Positions 22,386 to 33,470 of a DNA stretch of 64,000 nucleotides are shown here, piece by piece; position 1 is the first letter of the stretch, and every line of letters starts with the position of its first letter. The position numbers were made by a program, and so were the translations under genes. The DNA is from Lepturacanthus savala (lineage: Eukaryota; Chordata; Actinopteri; Scombriformes; Trichiuridae): positions 18,849,690 to 18,913,689 of the forward strand of contig CM060463.1 of assembly GCA_030544235.1 (NCBI GenBank). The letters are read 5' to 3'. The notes below the pieces were generated by a model. That model had not been told where the DNA came from. It ran no database searches and saw nothing but the letters and a program-made list of their open reading frames with translations.

Positions 22386-23381
22386 CAGCATTGCAATATC
22401 TGCCCTATTACACACTCACTCTGAAATGCCTATTCTATTATATAGTGATTAGTGAATAGTGATTAGACAAGCCTGTAGCTACCTATACCTATAGCTGTCG
22501 GTCATGTCATGCCCTTCAGAGAGCTGGGGTCAGGGAGCAGAAGCCAGACTCGGGTGTTAGCAAGCTGTAAATAAAGTTTATACAAAAGTCAGTCTCAGCT
22601 CCCAGAGCAATGTCGATAACAAATTAGCAATGTATGTAATCATTACGATAGTAATGGGATAAGTAAGGGCAAACAGTGAAAATTATATGATAAGCAGGGC
22701 AAGATGATAGTAATCAGTAATAATGAAAGTGCTTTTACTTTTTTTGTTGCACTGTTGAGAGATAATGTGACTTTATGGACTTTACATTTCTAAAGGACAC
22801 TTGTGGTTTTCTGTTGCGTGTGTGTGTTGGGGGGGTGGTCCGCCATGTGTTTTAGATGGGCATGACAATAAGGTTATTTATTAAGTGCTTCAAACCTGCA
22901 TACATAGAAACAGAGGGATTAACTGATAGATGAACTATTACTTAATTTCAGTCAGATGAGGTGGTCACTGCTAAATATAAATCATACGTCACAAATAAAG
23001 AAATTTTATTATAGTGTTTAGTGTATAGTGTTTACTATATTTTCCTTGTTTCTATAATGAAAAAAATGTCTTATATCTTATGCATTCATGTATTTAATGC
23101 ATTTTCAACACATCTAAAGCTCTAGTCAGTATGAGAATACTTACACACACACACATTAATGTACAGGGGCGTGCACGAATGTGAACATGCACAAGTATTT
23201 GAACACACACTTTGTTCTTTCTGAAACACCCTGCTGTCTGTGCTGAGTCCCTGAGGCTGGCCTCATGCCCTAAAGTCCTGATGCTGCCCTACTTTTCCTG
23301 TACACAAGTGCAAGCCTTCAATTGGCAGGTGCACACAGCGTGAAATAACATGAGGAGGCCAAAAAACAGCCACCATTGCTC
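22385..23381. other. No gene seen
   Basis: AT-rich sequence with GAATAGTGATTAG and TTTAGTGTATAGTG-type short repetitions near 22440-22470 and 23020. Nothing further recognised. Confidence 0.5.
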
Positions 23382-23390
23382 TTTGTGTGT

Positions 23391-23447
<57 letters not shown>

Positions 23448-23468
23448 TGTGTGTGTGTGTGTGTGTAT
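23382..23468. repeat. (GT)n microsatellite, about 87 bp with interruptions
   Basis: GT repeats interrupted by AC near 23391 and by AT near 23441. Cys/Val and Thr/His open frames on both strands come from it. Confidence 0.96.
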
Positions 23469-24802
23469 GCTTTAGCATACTTAGTGTGCAAGTGGACAGG
23501 AGAAAAGGGGGAGGAGCATTTACAGCCTGTGTTTACAGTCAGGGTGCCGGCTTCCCTCTGTCCCGTTAATCTGTCCCGCTCACGATTTGCTGAGCTTAAT
23601 GTGAAATGAGGCGTATAGCTGAGTCATTTATCATCCGGCCTGATGAGAAGCTGATGAGACTGTGAATAGGACACCTTTCAGTGCTTACCGAAAATGAGGC
23701 ATCCTCAACAAATCATAAGTTCTAATATTATCCAAAGATAAGCCCACTAAGTGCATTAAAAACAGTAACTCTAGCTTTAATTTGGTCAGTAATTAGAATT
23801 ACTGTATAAAATAAGCCCAGCCTTGGCAAAATGCTTCTTTTCTGTGATATGTAGAGAAATGTAAAAATGTAGATAAGACTATAGGACCATTCTGGTATTT
23901 TTCATGGTTTAGCCAACCAATCACCTTGACCTGTACTACTGACCAATGCACATCAAGTGTTTAAGAGTCAGTGCATTTTCTAAACAGCTTAATCAAGCTT
24001 AAATTTTGGTTTTGGCATCTAATCAGGCTTCTGTCCTTGTCCTAGTTTACATGCAACAGAGAAAATCAAATCATTAACAGGAATGTGTCCTCTGACTCAA
24101 CACGGGTGACGTTTCAATGGTTTAATATGGCCCCCTTTCCAGTTGACTTATTTAGTTGTCACATTATAAACAAACAACTGGGGCACACCAAAAGTCTGGC
24201 AGATAATCACCTGGCTTTGATATTTCTCTGAGCTTCTGCCATGTTGATGTTGCTGTTCTGGTGGTTCTTCTCGTGTGATTGTATTCTTCTTTTGCCATAC
24301 ACCAATGTGGGGGGTGTGGAGCATGCACACATGTATTGTCTGATCAAGGCATATAATGCTGGAGAAAAGCAAAGTTCAATAGCAGTATCTGAGTGTCTTA
24401 ATTGTCATTAGAGAATTCTGATATTAATCAGCATAACATGTTTACATGCACTTCAGTTGTCCAGGTATACACCGATTAAGGCAATAATTTGTTTTGTTTT
24501 CCTATGTGTCATGTGAACCCTTTCAATGGCTATTATTGGTATATACGAATTGATGCCACCTTGTTCTGCCTGTTCTCATCACTCCATGAGGGAACAATTT
24601 GTTAGATGGATGACAATACAACAAATTAAAAGATCTATTGCAAATAGTTTCCATGCAAACACAAAACCAAATTGGCAGAATAGAGCTGAAGCTGCTATGT
24701 TTGATGTTGAGATTTTATTAATCTCTATAAACAGAGATATGCATATGCAGAAACCGTACTCGACAATTACTGTGTGATTTGAAACCATCCCAGTTTCCCT
24801 TT
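23469..24802. other. No gene seen; possible MITE fragments
   Basis: The phrase GTTTACATGCA occurs at about 24046 and again at about 24441 in similar AT-rich surroundings, recalling ends of fish MITEs that carry it. The two lie in the same orientation, so they do not form a terminal inverted repeat. No coding sequence recognised. Confidence 0.35.
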
Positions 24803-25350
24803 GTAGTCAGAGTAGTATTGACCTCTCACGTTTGAGCAGGTTGAGGTTGAATGCAAGTGACAGGTCTGTGTGGGTAAATGGTATCTTTGGACCTAAGGGA
24901 GTCTTTCAACAGTTTCGCTTTTACTAGCCTTTACTAGTTCTTTATTGTTTTTTATTCGCTTGTACTGCTTTATTTTTGAGTCTCAAGTTACTAGTCAGAC
25001 TGTGAACAACTGCCAAACGGAAAAAGAAGTCTTTGACCGGATATCCGCTGGCTCATCTGGATGTAGTCTGAGTAGTAACGATCAATATTGTTTGAGCAGG
25101 CTGTGCTAACATACAAGAGATCACTTCATGTGGAGATCTACACAGAGGCAGAACACATTGGCCAAATAATATCTCAGGACCTAAGGGTGTCGGTCAATGG
25201 TTTAGCTTTTTGTTAGCTTTTACTAGCTTTTTATTAACTTGTATTAGCATGCTATTAGCTTCTATTCTCTTCTACAGCTCCATTCTCCTGTCTTAAGTTA
25301 TTAGTTTGACTTTAAATAATGACAATCAAACAGAAAAGGAAGTAATGGAC
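24803..25350. repeat. Diverged tandem duplication, unit about 260 bp
   Basis: The unit beginning GTAGTCAGAGTAGTA at 24803 returns as GTAGTCTGAGTAGTA at 25063. Collinear blocks follow in both: TTTGAGCAGG(T/C)TG, GGACCTAAGGG(A/T)GTC, (G/T)TTTCGCTTTT versus TTTAGCTTTT, CTCAAGTTACTAGTCAGACT versus TTAAGTTATTAGTTTGACT, and AAACGGAAAAAGAAGT versus AAACAGAAAAGGAAGT. The second unit fades at about 25345-25370. Substitutions and small indels are frequent, so the duplication is old. No gene lies within. Confidence 0.8.
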
Positions 25351-27429
25351 TCAACATCTACTTACTGGTTCCACCCGATATGCAAAAGTATTGGATCTTT
25401 CACCCAGAGGCTAATCCATCATCAGACGATATCTGAAAGCTTTCACAGACATAATCACACATATCACATCTGTCTATTTAAGTTTTTAAGTAAGTCTTCA
25501 CTTTTGTTACGTATGTAGCTTTGTTACGGTATGTAGCTGCACAAAGTATAAATGATCATCTTTACTGGCATTGTATTGAGATATTTAGGCATAAAACAAG
25601 CTGTGGTATCAATCAGCTGAGAAAGCTCTCTTGCTCTTATATATGACAGAGAAAGGGAGAGTTCAGTTGACATTGAGGGATCAGCAGAGTGGTAAAGCCA
25701 CGGTATTGAAGAAACAAAAGTTATGAGAGGTATTTTTAGCATAGAGCTTGTAAGGTAAAAATGCATGCCTGTGGCTTTAGTCTTCCCAGCATTGACATGG
25801 TGGAAGCAAGCTAAATGCATTATAGTGAGGATGTGGCTTTAAAATACATTCTGTCCTGTCTGTTCTACACCATGCAGACATGGCACTTGAATTGCGGAGG
25901 AACTGAAGTGTATGCATGTGTGTGTGTCTGTGTGTTTTGGAGGTATATGTGCAGACATAAAAGAAAACACCTTGCTGTTAAATCATCTTTTGGCAGATTA
26001 AGCAGTTCTACAGCTTTAAAGATATGTGTACTGATATTCATCTGTAACCCCAGTAACAGAATAATGCATGATGTGTATAAGCCATTGTGGGAATGCACAG
26101 AAATGCATGGATGATCCTATTGCACTGACAGGATGTGTGGTGTGATAAATGTGAGTGCGAATAAGCAGATATGGAAAAGAGATGGATGGATGCCAATTTC
26201 AGATAATGGCTTATTATTATATGATTGCGTGCCACTGTCACCATTTACCCTGCACTGTAACAGCTTCATTTCTCTGCAGCTCAGTGAAACTGTTTGCTGT
26301 GCTGCATCTTTGTTGCTCATTTGAAGGTCACTCAGCAGAACAGAGCAGAGCTCATAAACAAGTGCCATGAATCGAAAGTATACCAAGTAATTGCTTAAAT
26401 TGTTTAACCCAGAAGTAACCCTGTGCTCTTATTTTGAAATGGAAACAGGAACAGAATGAAGTAAACTTTATAATAACTGATGTTATTGGTTGGCATGCCA
26501 GAGATGAAATGAAATCTGACAACATGTCTGATACAATATATTTCTGTATAGTGTTGCATCTGTAAGCAATGGAATTACAGTTGATCTGTTTCCAAATTGT
26601 ATGTTTTATTTGTCAGTGTTTTGTGTATGTGATACACAGGAGAACTGTACACGTGTATGGATTTATTCTTTGAGCTCAGTGTTTTTATAACTGCATTTAA
26701 CTCAATGTATTCGCTTCCTTAACAAAAACAAAAACAATGCAAAAACTAGAATGTTAATAATTTAAGTATGCAAGTCTAAGAATGGCACAGATGGGATTAA
26801 AAGAAATGTTTATTGTGATGCAGCTGACTGTCCCGAAGCTGGCTGCAAGCTTATCACATGTTCTGCTGTTTAAAATTTCAATTTGTTGAAAAACAAAACA
26901 GAACAGACAGTCCAGTCCATTCTCATCCCCATTCCCAGCCTGTCAAATAGATCTGTTTTGTCATGCTCTTCAGCATCACTTTTTAACAAACTGGGTAAAC
27001 CTTAGTGCTGTCCACTGCAGTAGTTCCATATACTGCTATAAAGCTCCCACAGTATGGATAATAGATTAAATGAGACCGATGAAGTCTGTGTATGGTGACG
27101 TCTCCATTGTATGTCTTCATTTGGAGGTGGCGGGTTGGGTGGTGGCTAGGTAACATTGATGCAAAAGTGGTAAAAAGTTGCATAAGCAGAAGGAGCACAT
27201 TGTCTGAGATCATTAACCAGATGTTTTAAACCATCACATCAGGACATTACTATACCCCAAGCAATGTACTTTCACAGAAATTAACTTAAGTCCAATTTCT
27301 GTTAATTTCTGTTTCAGTCCACCAGCTATTCGAACATCACCTTTATATGGCATGTCTCTATTTAGACATGCACAATTTCTGACACTTTTTAGTATCACTA
27401 TTCCGCTATTCACTATTCATTGTTTTTTC
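25351..27429. other. No gene seen
   Basis: Unique AT-rich DNA. TG-rich words occur at 25915-25937. 26180-26360 is somewhat less AT-rich. The overlapping open frames there are on both strands and in several phases, which argues against any one being real. Confidence 0.45.
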
Positions 27430-27546
27430 TTGTACAATGTGAGGGTCAAGGACATGGGATGTTGTGTTGTACAAACTGTAAAGCCCATTGGGGCGAACCT
27501 GTGATTTGTGATTTTGAGCTATACAAATAAAATTGACTTGACTTCA
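27430..27546 (+). mobile_element. LINE 3'-end relic
   Basis: ACTGTAAAGCCCATTGGGGC, then TGTGATTTGTGATTTTGAGC and ATACAAATAAAATTGACTTG form a 3' terminus that I recognise from fish non-LTR retrotransposons of the CR1/L2 group. No coding part precedes it, consistent with strong 5' truncation. Confidence 0.65.
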
Positions 27547-28754
27547 GTAGTCTACCCAGGTTCATCTCTGGTCTTTGTCAGGTTGCTGTCTATGATGCTG
27601 AAGGCACAAGATAGGTAAGATACGATAGGTAGGTAGGTAAACTGGAAACATATTTGTGACATTTTGTGACATTTGTGACAAAACTGAAGGCTACTAGCCT
27701 ATGCTCTTTTTTTTAAATGCATGATGGTTTCCCATGAGCATCGTTTAGGACATTTTCCCAGTGTCTGATATTCTATGTGACCAAAGCTGATCTGATCAAG
27801 TACTTTGCACTGACGCAAACATGTTATGATATATGGGAGCACAGGTTTGGGTGTACACTTAAGTTGTATTTTTCACCATCTAGTGGAAAATACTTCTCAG
27901 AAATAAAATATAATATTCATAAGAAAGTTTATAATTCATTCAAGATAAGAATTGCTGTGTTTTTATTTCCTTAGATTGATCTGTTTTTGGCTATATGAGG
28001 AGCAGATCCCTTTTCAAGAAGCCTACCTTGTTTCTACAGCAGCCCAGACCAGAGAAACCAAATAATGGCTCTAGAGATGGCCTTTCGTGGTTTTCATGAG
28101 TTTTGCGGCCACCATAGGTTCTCCTACACGCTTGGTGGACTCTGCACACTGCAACCTCACCACTTCTGTCAGCCTTCTGCTGATGTGTCGCCTCCTACAT
28201 CTATAGAATTTGCCTCTCCGCATGCAGCCAGGCAGGCTGCTGGGGGAGAGCAGAGAGCAATAACTGTGGATGAGGGAAGCAATAACTCCACTGGCTCCCT
28301 CATCAAATCAGAGCCGACTGATGCGGAATAATCAGCAACTGAAATCAGAGGGTGAAAAAAGCTGAACTGACAAAATGTCATCATGAGAAGAGCAATAATA
28401 AAGGGATCAATGAGGTGCAGTTGCACTTCTCTAAGGAAATAAGACAATCGGGGTAGAGCTCTGCCTTCCTTCTGTTTTCAGGCAGGTGAGAGAAGGCAGA
28501 GGAGAGAAATTGAAAAACAGATGACAGAAGACTAGTTGGATGACTAGAGGTCCGTATAAAATAGAAGGCATAAGTATCTTTGTCAGGTTAGTGACATATA
28601 GATGCATTCCCAAATGTGTATTAGAAATATGGAATAATCCATAACTGATAGCTAAATAACCAGCCAGTACCAGTATTTGCAAACATATTAGTGTGGAGGA
28701 AGTACATCAATTTACAGTTTAATTTAACAGACAGTTTTATGCGGTGGCTGACAA
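27547..28754. other. No supported gene; 28060-28340 less AT-rich
   Basis: 27610-27640 is a small GGTA/GATA-type simple repeat. 28065-28331 holds an open frame of 88 codons whose end (SNNSTGSLIKSEPTDAE) looks protein-like, but there is no splice site, homology or codon evidence, and the same stretch is open for 92 codons on the other strand. It may instead be conserved non-coding DNA. Confidence 0.3.
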
Positions 28755-29245
28755 GGGCAAACATGCCATAAACTGAAAAACCCTGCAAACACAGAAATAA
28801 TGCAAAACTAAAAACACAAACACTTTCAGACCTGATCCGTACCACATTGTATCTCGAATGATTGCTTTAGTTTAATTTTTAAGCTCTTTATTAACAGCTC
28901 GCATTAACAGTCCGTTTAACACTTGGTTTTCACTTGGGTCTAAACGGTACAGGGCGCACCACAAGCAGGGTGTCATTTTTCCTTGGCAACGGAAACAGAC
29001 CACGACTTTCATGCAGTTGTTTTGGCGGGTTTGTGTTTTTTCTTTTTTTTTTGTTTTTATATTTGCAGCATTTTTTTGCATTTATTTTATGGGGTTGTAA
29101 GTATTTGCTTCTCCTTTGTTTCTGTGATTACATCATAATTCTCCTGCAGCTTTTTTTGTTGCATTTGTTTTATGTGTTTGTGTGTTTTTGGTTTTGCATC
29201 ATTTCTGTGTTTTCAGCATTTTGCCGTTTGCGGCACGTTTGCCCC
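28755..29245. mobile_element. MITE-like element with about 70-bp terminal inverted repeats
   Basis: The left arm 28755-28822 (GGGCAAACATGCC ... CACAGAAATAATGCAAAAC ... ACACAAACAC) is answered by its reverse complement at 29174-29245 (GTGTTTGTGTG ... GTTTTGCATCATTTCTGTG ... GGCACGTTTGCCC). About 85% of positions pair by eye. The 350-bp interior is T-rich on the plus strand to the right and has no transposase. The open frame of 110 codons at 28934-29266 is a product of the TTT/TTG-rich interior. Target duplications are not clear. Confidence 0.75.
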
Positions 29246-29320
29246 AGTGTACAATGCAATGGTTAAAAGAAACAATACAACTCAAGCAAAAGACTAGTCA
29301 GAAGATAACAACATGATTAA

Positions 29321-29432
29321 CCATCCATCCATCCATTTTCTATTCCTGCTTATTCCTCACTAGGGTCATGGGGGTCTGCTGGAGCCAATTACAGTGTACT
29401 GCATGCTACAGGCAGGGATACACCTCAGACAG
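29321..29432 (-). mobile_element. SINE-like repeat, copy B (3' fragment)
   Basis: On the minus strand it reads GGTGTATCCCTGCCTGT, ATTGGCTCCAGCAGACCCC, CTAGTGAGGAATAAGCAGG, AATAGAAAATGG and ends in (GGAT)n. This is the 3' third of the same family as copies E and F, but with GGAT instead of GACT units in the tail. Confidence 0.85.
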
Positions 29433-29799
29433 ATCATGACTAACCATCCTAAAGCTAAATTTCAGTCACATAGGAAGTCAGTGCCAACAGAGTGGATACA
29501 TAGGTAATGCATAAAGTGAATGGAAACTTAATCCCCCCTTGAAAGAGCTGGGTCCCTAGCTTTTTTTCTTAAAGATTGAGAGGGACTCTGTGGATAGAAT
29601 GGGATTTGTTATCCACCTAGGAACAGGACCAGAGTTGCATGCCCGAGCACCACGGCAACTTGCAGTGCTTTTATGCTGATGTAGAGATTTTCTTTTTGTA
29701 CAGTTTTGGTGGAAAGACTCTGCTTAACCATCTAAACCTTAGCTATGAAGGGGAGTCCTCTTCTGTAAGTCAAGTGTTGTTGACCATATACTTCCATGG
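29433..29799. other. No gene seen between SINE and LINE fragments
   Basis: May include the 3' untranslated part of the minus-strand LINE that lies just to the right, but nothing proves it. Confidence 0.4.
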
Positions 29800-30130
29800 G
29801 TTATTACATTGGGGCCCCAGCAGGGGTCTTTTCTCTTAATCCAGAGTCACTGGCTGCATCGCTTCCTGAAGTCTCTGAGCGGTCTTGTGGTGGATGGTGG
29901 ATGTTGCTACAAATCCTCTGCTATCCCACCTCCACTGGATGGATTTCAGTGTTCTACCCGTGACGTTGTGCTACAGTAGCTATATCAGCATATGTTTTTG
30001 TTCATAGGCTTCGTCTACTGAGTCCTCCCAAGGTACTGTTGGCTCAATGATGTAAGCCTTCTTGAGGGAAGGGAACCAGAGCATCAAGGGGACCAGAGCA
30101 TCAAGTCAGGTCTTAGGGGGATGGATGCAA
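29800..30130 (-). pseudogene. LINE C-terminal fragment (VPWED/RGFVATST type)
   Basis: The minus strand reads LKKAYIIEPTVPWEDSVDEA and YEQK (30062-29995), then after two stops WRWDSRGFVATSTI (about 29930-29895) and later EKRPLLGPQ. I recognise this as the C-terminal tail of a fish non-LTR retrotransposon reverse transcriptase protein (pattern ELTVPWEDxxEEAYERK ... PVEVGCRGFVATST ... LWLRR). The reverse transcriptase core itself is absent. A 16-bp direct duplication (ACCAGAGCATCAAG twice, 30078-30108) lies at its 5' side. Dead fragment. Confidence 0.75.
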
Positions 30131-30613
30131 TCTCTGGAGGAAAAACAATAAATTCCACATGTACACTCTTCTCATATGAGTTACCAAATCACTAACTTAC
30201 CTATACTACAGCTGTTGTTTCTTATAATATTACTGTGTGTTTAAGTGTGGGACTATTCTTTTTGTCTTTTTTGAAAGGTGAGCATTATACAGCGAAGGAT
30301 CTGTTTTCTACTGTCAGATTCTGAATGTTGACTTCGGAAACAGATGAAGAGATGTGTTGTGGATCACATTTGTTTTTAAATTGACTGATGTTTTCTGAAT
30401 GTTTGATCTTTTTGCATAATTATATATAAAAGAAATCAGCTATTTACAACCGTTTTTTTGTTATTTGGTTTTGTTTTTATTTTTTGAATGTGCCACATGT
30501 TTGAATGTTTGGCATCAAATAAAAGCGGAAGCTGTACTGTATTTTTTTGTCACCCCACTCTGACCCATGCTTGCTTAGGACGCACCCATCTTTTTAACAT
30601 TATTTGCAAAAAT
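30131..30613. other. No gene seen
   Basis: AT-rich, with T-rich words at 30460-30490 and an AATAAAAGCGG word at 30520. Nothing recognised. Confidence 0.5.
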
Positions 30614-30975
30614 GGTATACCCAAGTTGTAAGTCATACAGTTCCCACATGTCACATGCCATATGTTGTTCAAAAGCCCTGGCTATTGGATGGATCAGATT
30701 AAGACAGTCTTGTCATGGGAAATTTCCATTGCTGTCCATCAAACCAAAGGTGGTCAAGCTTTCATAGTCCGTCCTCATTGGTTTTCAAGCTGGCTATCTC
30801 CTGAACCCATGCTTCGTTTGGCTCATGCATGGATTCAGTTGCTGCAAACTTCAAGACCATAATTGTTGCGTTATTTGTAGATAGAAATCAATGACTGAAG
30901 TGTAGTATTGCTGTAAATGCCCCCCACCTGCTTCTTTGTACCGCTCACCATACAGTGTGTCTTAAGAGGTTAAAC
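30614..30975 (+). repeat. Unnamed dispersed repeat, copy 1
   Basis: Aligns by eye along its whole length with 61098-61448. Shared blocks include AAGTTGTAAGT, CATGTCACATG, TATGTTGTTC, GGAAATTTCCATTG, GTCCATCAA(A/G)CCAAAGGTG, GGCTCATGCATG, CATAATTGTTG, GAAGTGTAGT and GTGTGTCTTAA(G/T)AG(G/A)TTAAAC. No tRNA-like head, terminal inverted repeat or coding frame is evident, so the class is unknown. It lies inside the 28.7-31.8 kb nest, between two LINE fragments. Confidence 0.8.
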
Positions 30976-31009
30976 AGGGGAGAAAGGATCTATATGTGGT
31001 TGGATTGTA

Positions 31010-31805
31010 TCTGATCCCAACAATGGGATGAGATATCAACATAATTTTCAAGACTTGAGGATGGCATGGATGAGGAGAGTGTGCCCTTGTTAGCAGGGAA
31101 TGGTAGACAGGGATGGTTAGTTTCAGAGAACTGGTTGCTAATTGCAGAGAATTTATCAGTGAAGAATGAGGCAAGAATGTCTGCAATGTTACAGTATGAA
31201 GGTGTGAAGGTGACATTTTCTGTGTCTGTTTCACCACATATCTTATTCTGTAATGGTTAGTCTTGGCCATTTTAACTCAAGGAAAATGATGCTAGTAGAC
31301 ACTGATAGTCATTAAGGTCAGTAGGTTTACAACACTTTTTTTTTCTGCTGCTATGAGCCTTGCCCTTTGTTCTTTGGTGATTTGAATTTTAGAGGACAAA
31401 GATTGTTAAGAGCTGGTTAATGAGAAGCAGAGCATGCGATTGAGAGCAAATGAGGAATATTCATTATGTGGAGACATGGTAGCCAAGACATTGCTGGAAA
31501 GCTGAGTTGATGTGAGTGACCAGATGTTTGGACGAAAGGAAATCATTTGTAAAGGAACATGAGGCTGTTCCGGTAAGAAAATTGTAAGTGGATGAAGAAG
31601 CGGTCTGACAGATGTAGGGAGTGACAGTTAGATTTGCTGTAAAGACTTCAGAATCAATATCAGATCGAGAGTATTGCCTGCTTTGTGTTTAGAAGAGGTG
31701 GAGGCCTGTTTGAAGTCAAATGAGGACAGAAGTGACAGGAAATCAGCTTCTTGGGTTTCGTCAGTGTGGATATTCATGGCACCCAGTGCGATGATGACAT
31801 CAACT
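31010..31805 (-). pseudogene. CR1/L2-like LINE fragment (endonuclease end to linker)
   Basis: From the right, the minus strand reads GAMNIHTDETQEADFLSLL, SSFDFKQ and KAGNTLDLIL (31790-31680). These match the last endonuclease motifs of fish L2-like LINEs (pattern GDFNIHVD ... FLSLLDSFDLKQ ... GHTLDLVL), with Asp of GDFN changed. A degraded linker follows. ADILASFFTDKFSAISNQFS (about 31175-31110) is the start of the pre-RT region. The reverse transcriptase would lie further left and is missing, so this is an internal scrap. An open frame of 102 codons in it is accidental. Confidence 0.8.
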
Positions 31806-32689
31806 CATTTGTTGGGTTTGTGAAATGTGTGATGTGCATGAAGGTTGTCATGGTGATGGGTGTGCAGCACATTTTATTTCCCTTTTTTTAAAACGTAATT
31901 TGAATTATTGAAGAATTAGGTTTTGAATTTGCCTCCAATATTTCATAAAGGATGTCACTCATTTAATATCCAGCCTTTGTAAATATTTAAAGAATGTCTT
32001 CTGAAGTCTACATTAAATGTCACTTTATTTACAAGTTGTGAAGTATTGATAATTACTGAGTTAAACAATGGGTGGTAAACTACCTACATACTAGCTAGAA
32101 ACTAGCTTCTCTTTGACACTGGACTAGCCCATTGACTCAGATGTAACGTGATCAGGTAAGAGGTTTGGAACAAAAACAGCAATGCTGCTTTGCAAATTTT
32201 TTTTGACAAGTTGTCATCGTTCTGTCTTCCACATTCATGAAAGGTTTGGTATGAATGTTGAGTCATGTCTCATGAAACAGAATTCTTTCATGTGCAGTTT
32301 ATGACAGCTGCTATGAATGTGTTAGGAACTCACCCATCAAGTAAAGTGTTACAGAACTGCCTCATCCTAAACACTAACCAGGATCTTTTTGTTACCATAA
32401 CATATTGTGATACCTGATTTTATCTGTCTTCAGTTTAACCTTCAAATATATTACACTAGCAACATTCAAACTGGTTTACCTTCTGCAGCCCTGTCTCCTG
32501 CAGTGAGTCACCATCAATGTTTTCCAGTGTTTTATTTTTTCTGCTTGTTATTCTCACTCCATTTTTTTTCATGGGACTTTGTTAAAAGCAAAGCCATGTA
32601 TTTTCCTCCCTGTCACACTCACATTGTTTTCTTCTCTAAATTGTTATTGTTCCACCCATGACCCATTTTCTCTCAGCCAGCCACCCCCA

Positions 32690-32728
32690 TACACACACAC
32701 ACACACACATGCACACACACACACACAT
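32690..32728. repeat. (CA)n microsatellite
   Basis: Two CA runs separated by a single TG at 32709-32712, followed by further CA-rich DNA to about 32830. Confidence 0.94.
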
Positions 32729-33289
32729 ATCTGAAAATACACATCACAGGGGATGGGAGCACATTCATTGTGAGACCAAAAACCTAGAGCTGCTGTCATA
32801 TACTGGCATGCACATACACAAACACACACCAGTAGGAATGTGTGACATACATAAACACAACAGGGGACAAAAACACTGTCACTTAGTCGCGTTTTATTGA
32901 AGTGTTTTGTACAATAAACAAGTGTCAAACAACAACAAAAAGGCTCCTCTTTCATTTCAAGGAGGACATGAAGAGAGTAGCTCAGGCAAAGCCACAGTGA
33001 TATCAAACATAGACGTGGAGAATAAAGTGTAAAACATTAAATATGGCTAGAATAAAAAAAATGAAACTAGGAACAAAAACTGTTCCATGCAAACAACGTA
33101 TGATGCAGCAAAACAAAAGTATAAGAGGTTGCTCATTAACGGATCTTTATGCCACTTCAAAAGACCTACCCAGCAGTGTTGCGCGTGTTGCGAGTACATA
33201 TCCTAATATGTCAAAATCTGCACATTTTTTTCCCCTGTAGTGCAGCATAATAACTGAACTAAAAAAAGAGGAAAAAAGAAAAATCAAAT

Positions 33290-33470
33290 TCTCACAGCCT
33301 CTGTATCCCCCCAGTCCTGCTCCTGGCTGCTTAAAAGTAATTATGACATCCATTATGAGAGGGGACAAACATGACATGGAAATAATTAGCACCACCAGAG
33401 AGCATTGAAATGCTCTACAGTGGTGATGGTGGCCATTTTGTTTTCCATGTTTCTCATCCATTTCCCCTAC
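33290..33470. other. Candidate conserved non-coding element
   Basis: Contains CTTAAAAGTAATTATGAC, CATTATGAGAGGGG, GAAATAATTAGCACC and GATGGTGGCCATTTTG (a YY1-like GCCAT core). Homeodomain-type cores in balanced, non-repetitive DNA; no coding signal. Inference only. Confidence 0.28.

Noticed and set aside
28065..28331. 88-codon frame ending in SEPTDAE, suggestive of a regulatory protein tail
   Set aside because: No start context, no flanking splice sites and an equally long frame on the other strand. A sumoylation-like KSEP word alone is not evidence.
28934..29266. 110-codon Phe/Leu-rich membrane-like frame
   Set aside because: It is the T-rich interior and right arm of an inverted-repeat element.
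32644..33006. 120-codon Cys/Val-rich open frame on the minus strand
   Set aside because: Produced by the (CA)n tract and its surroundings.
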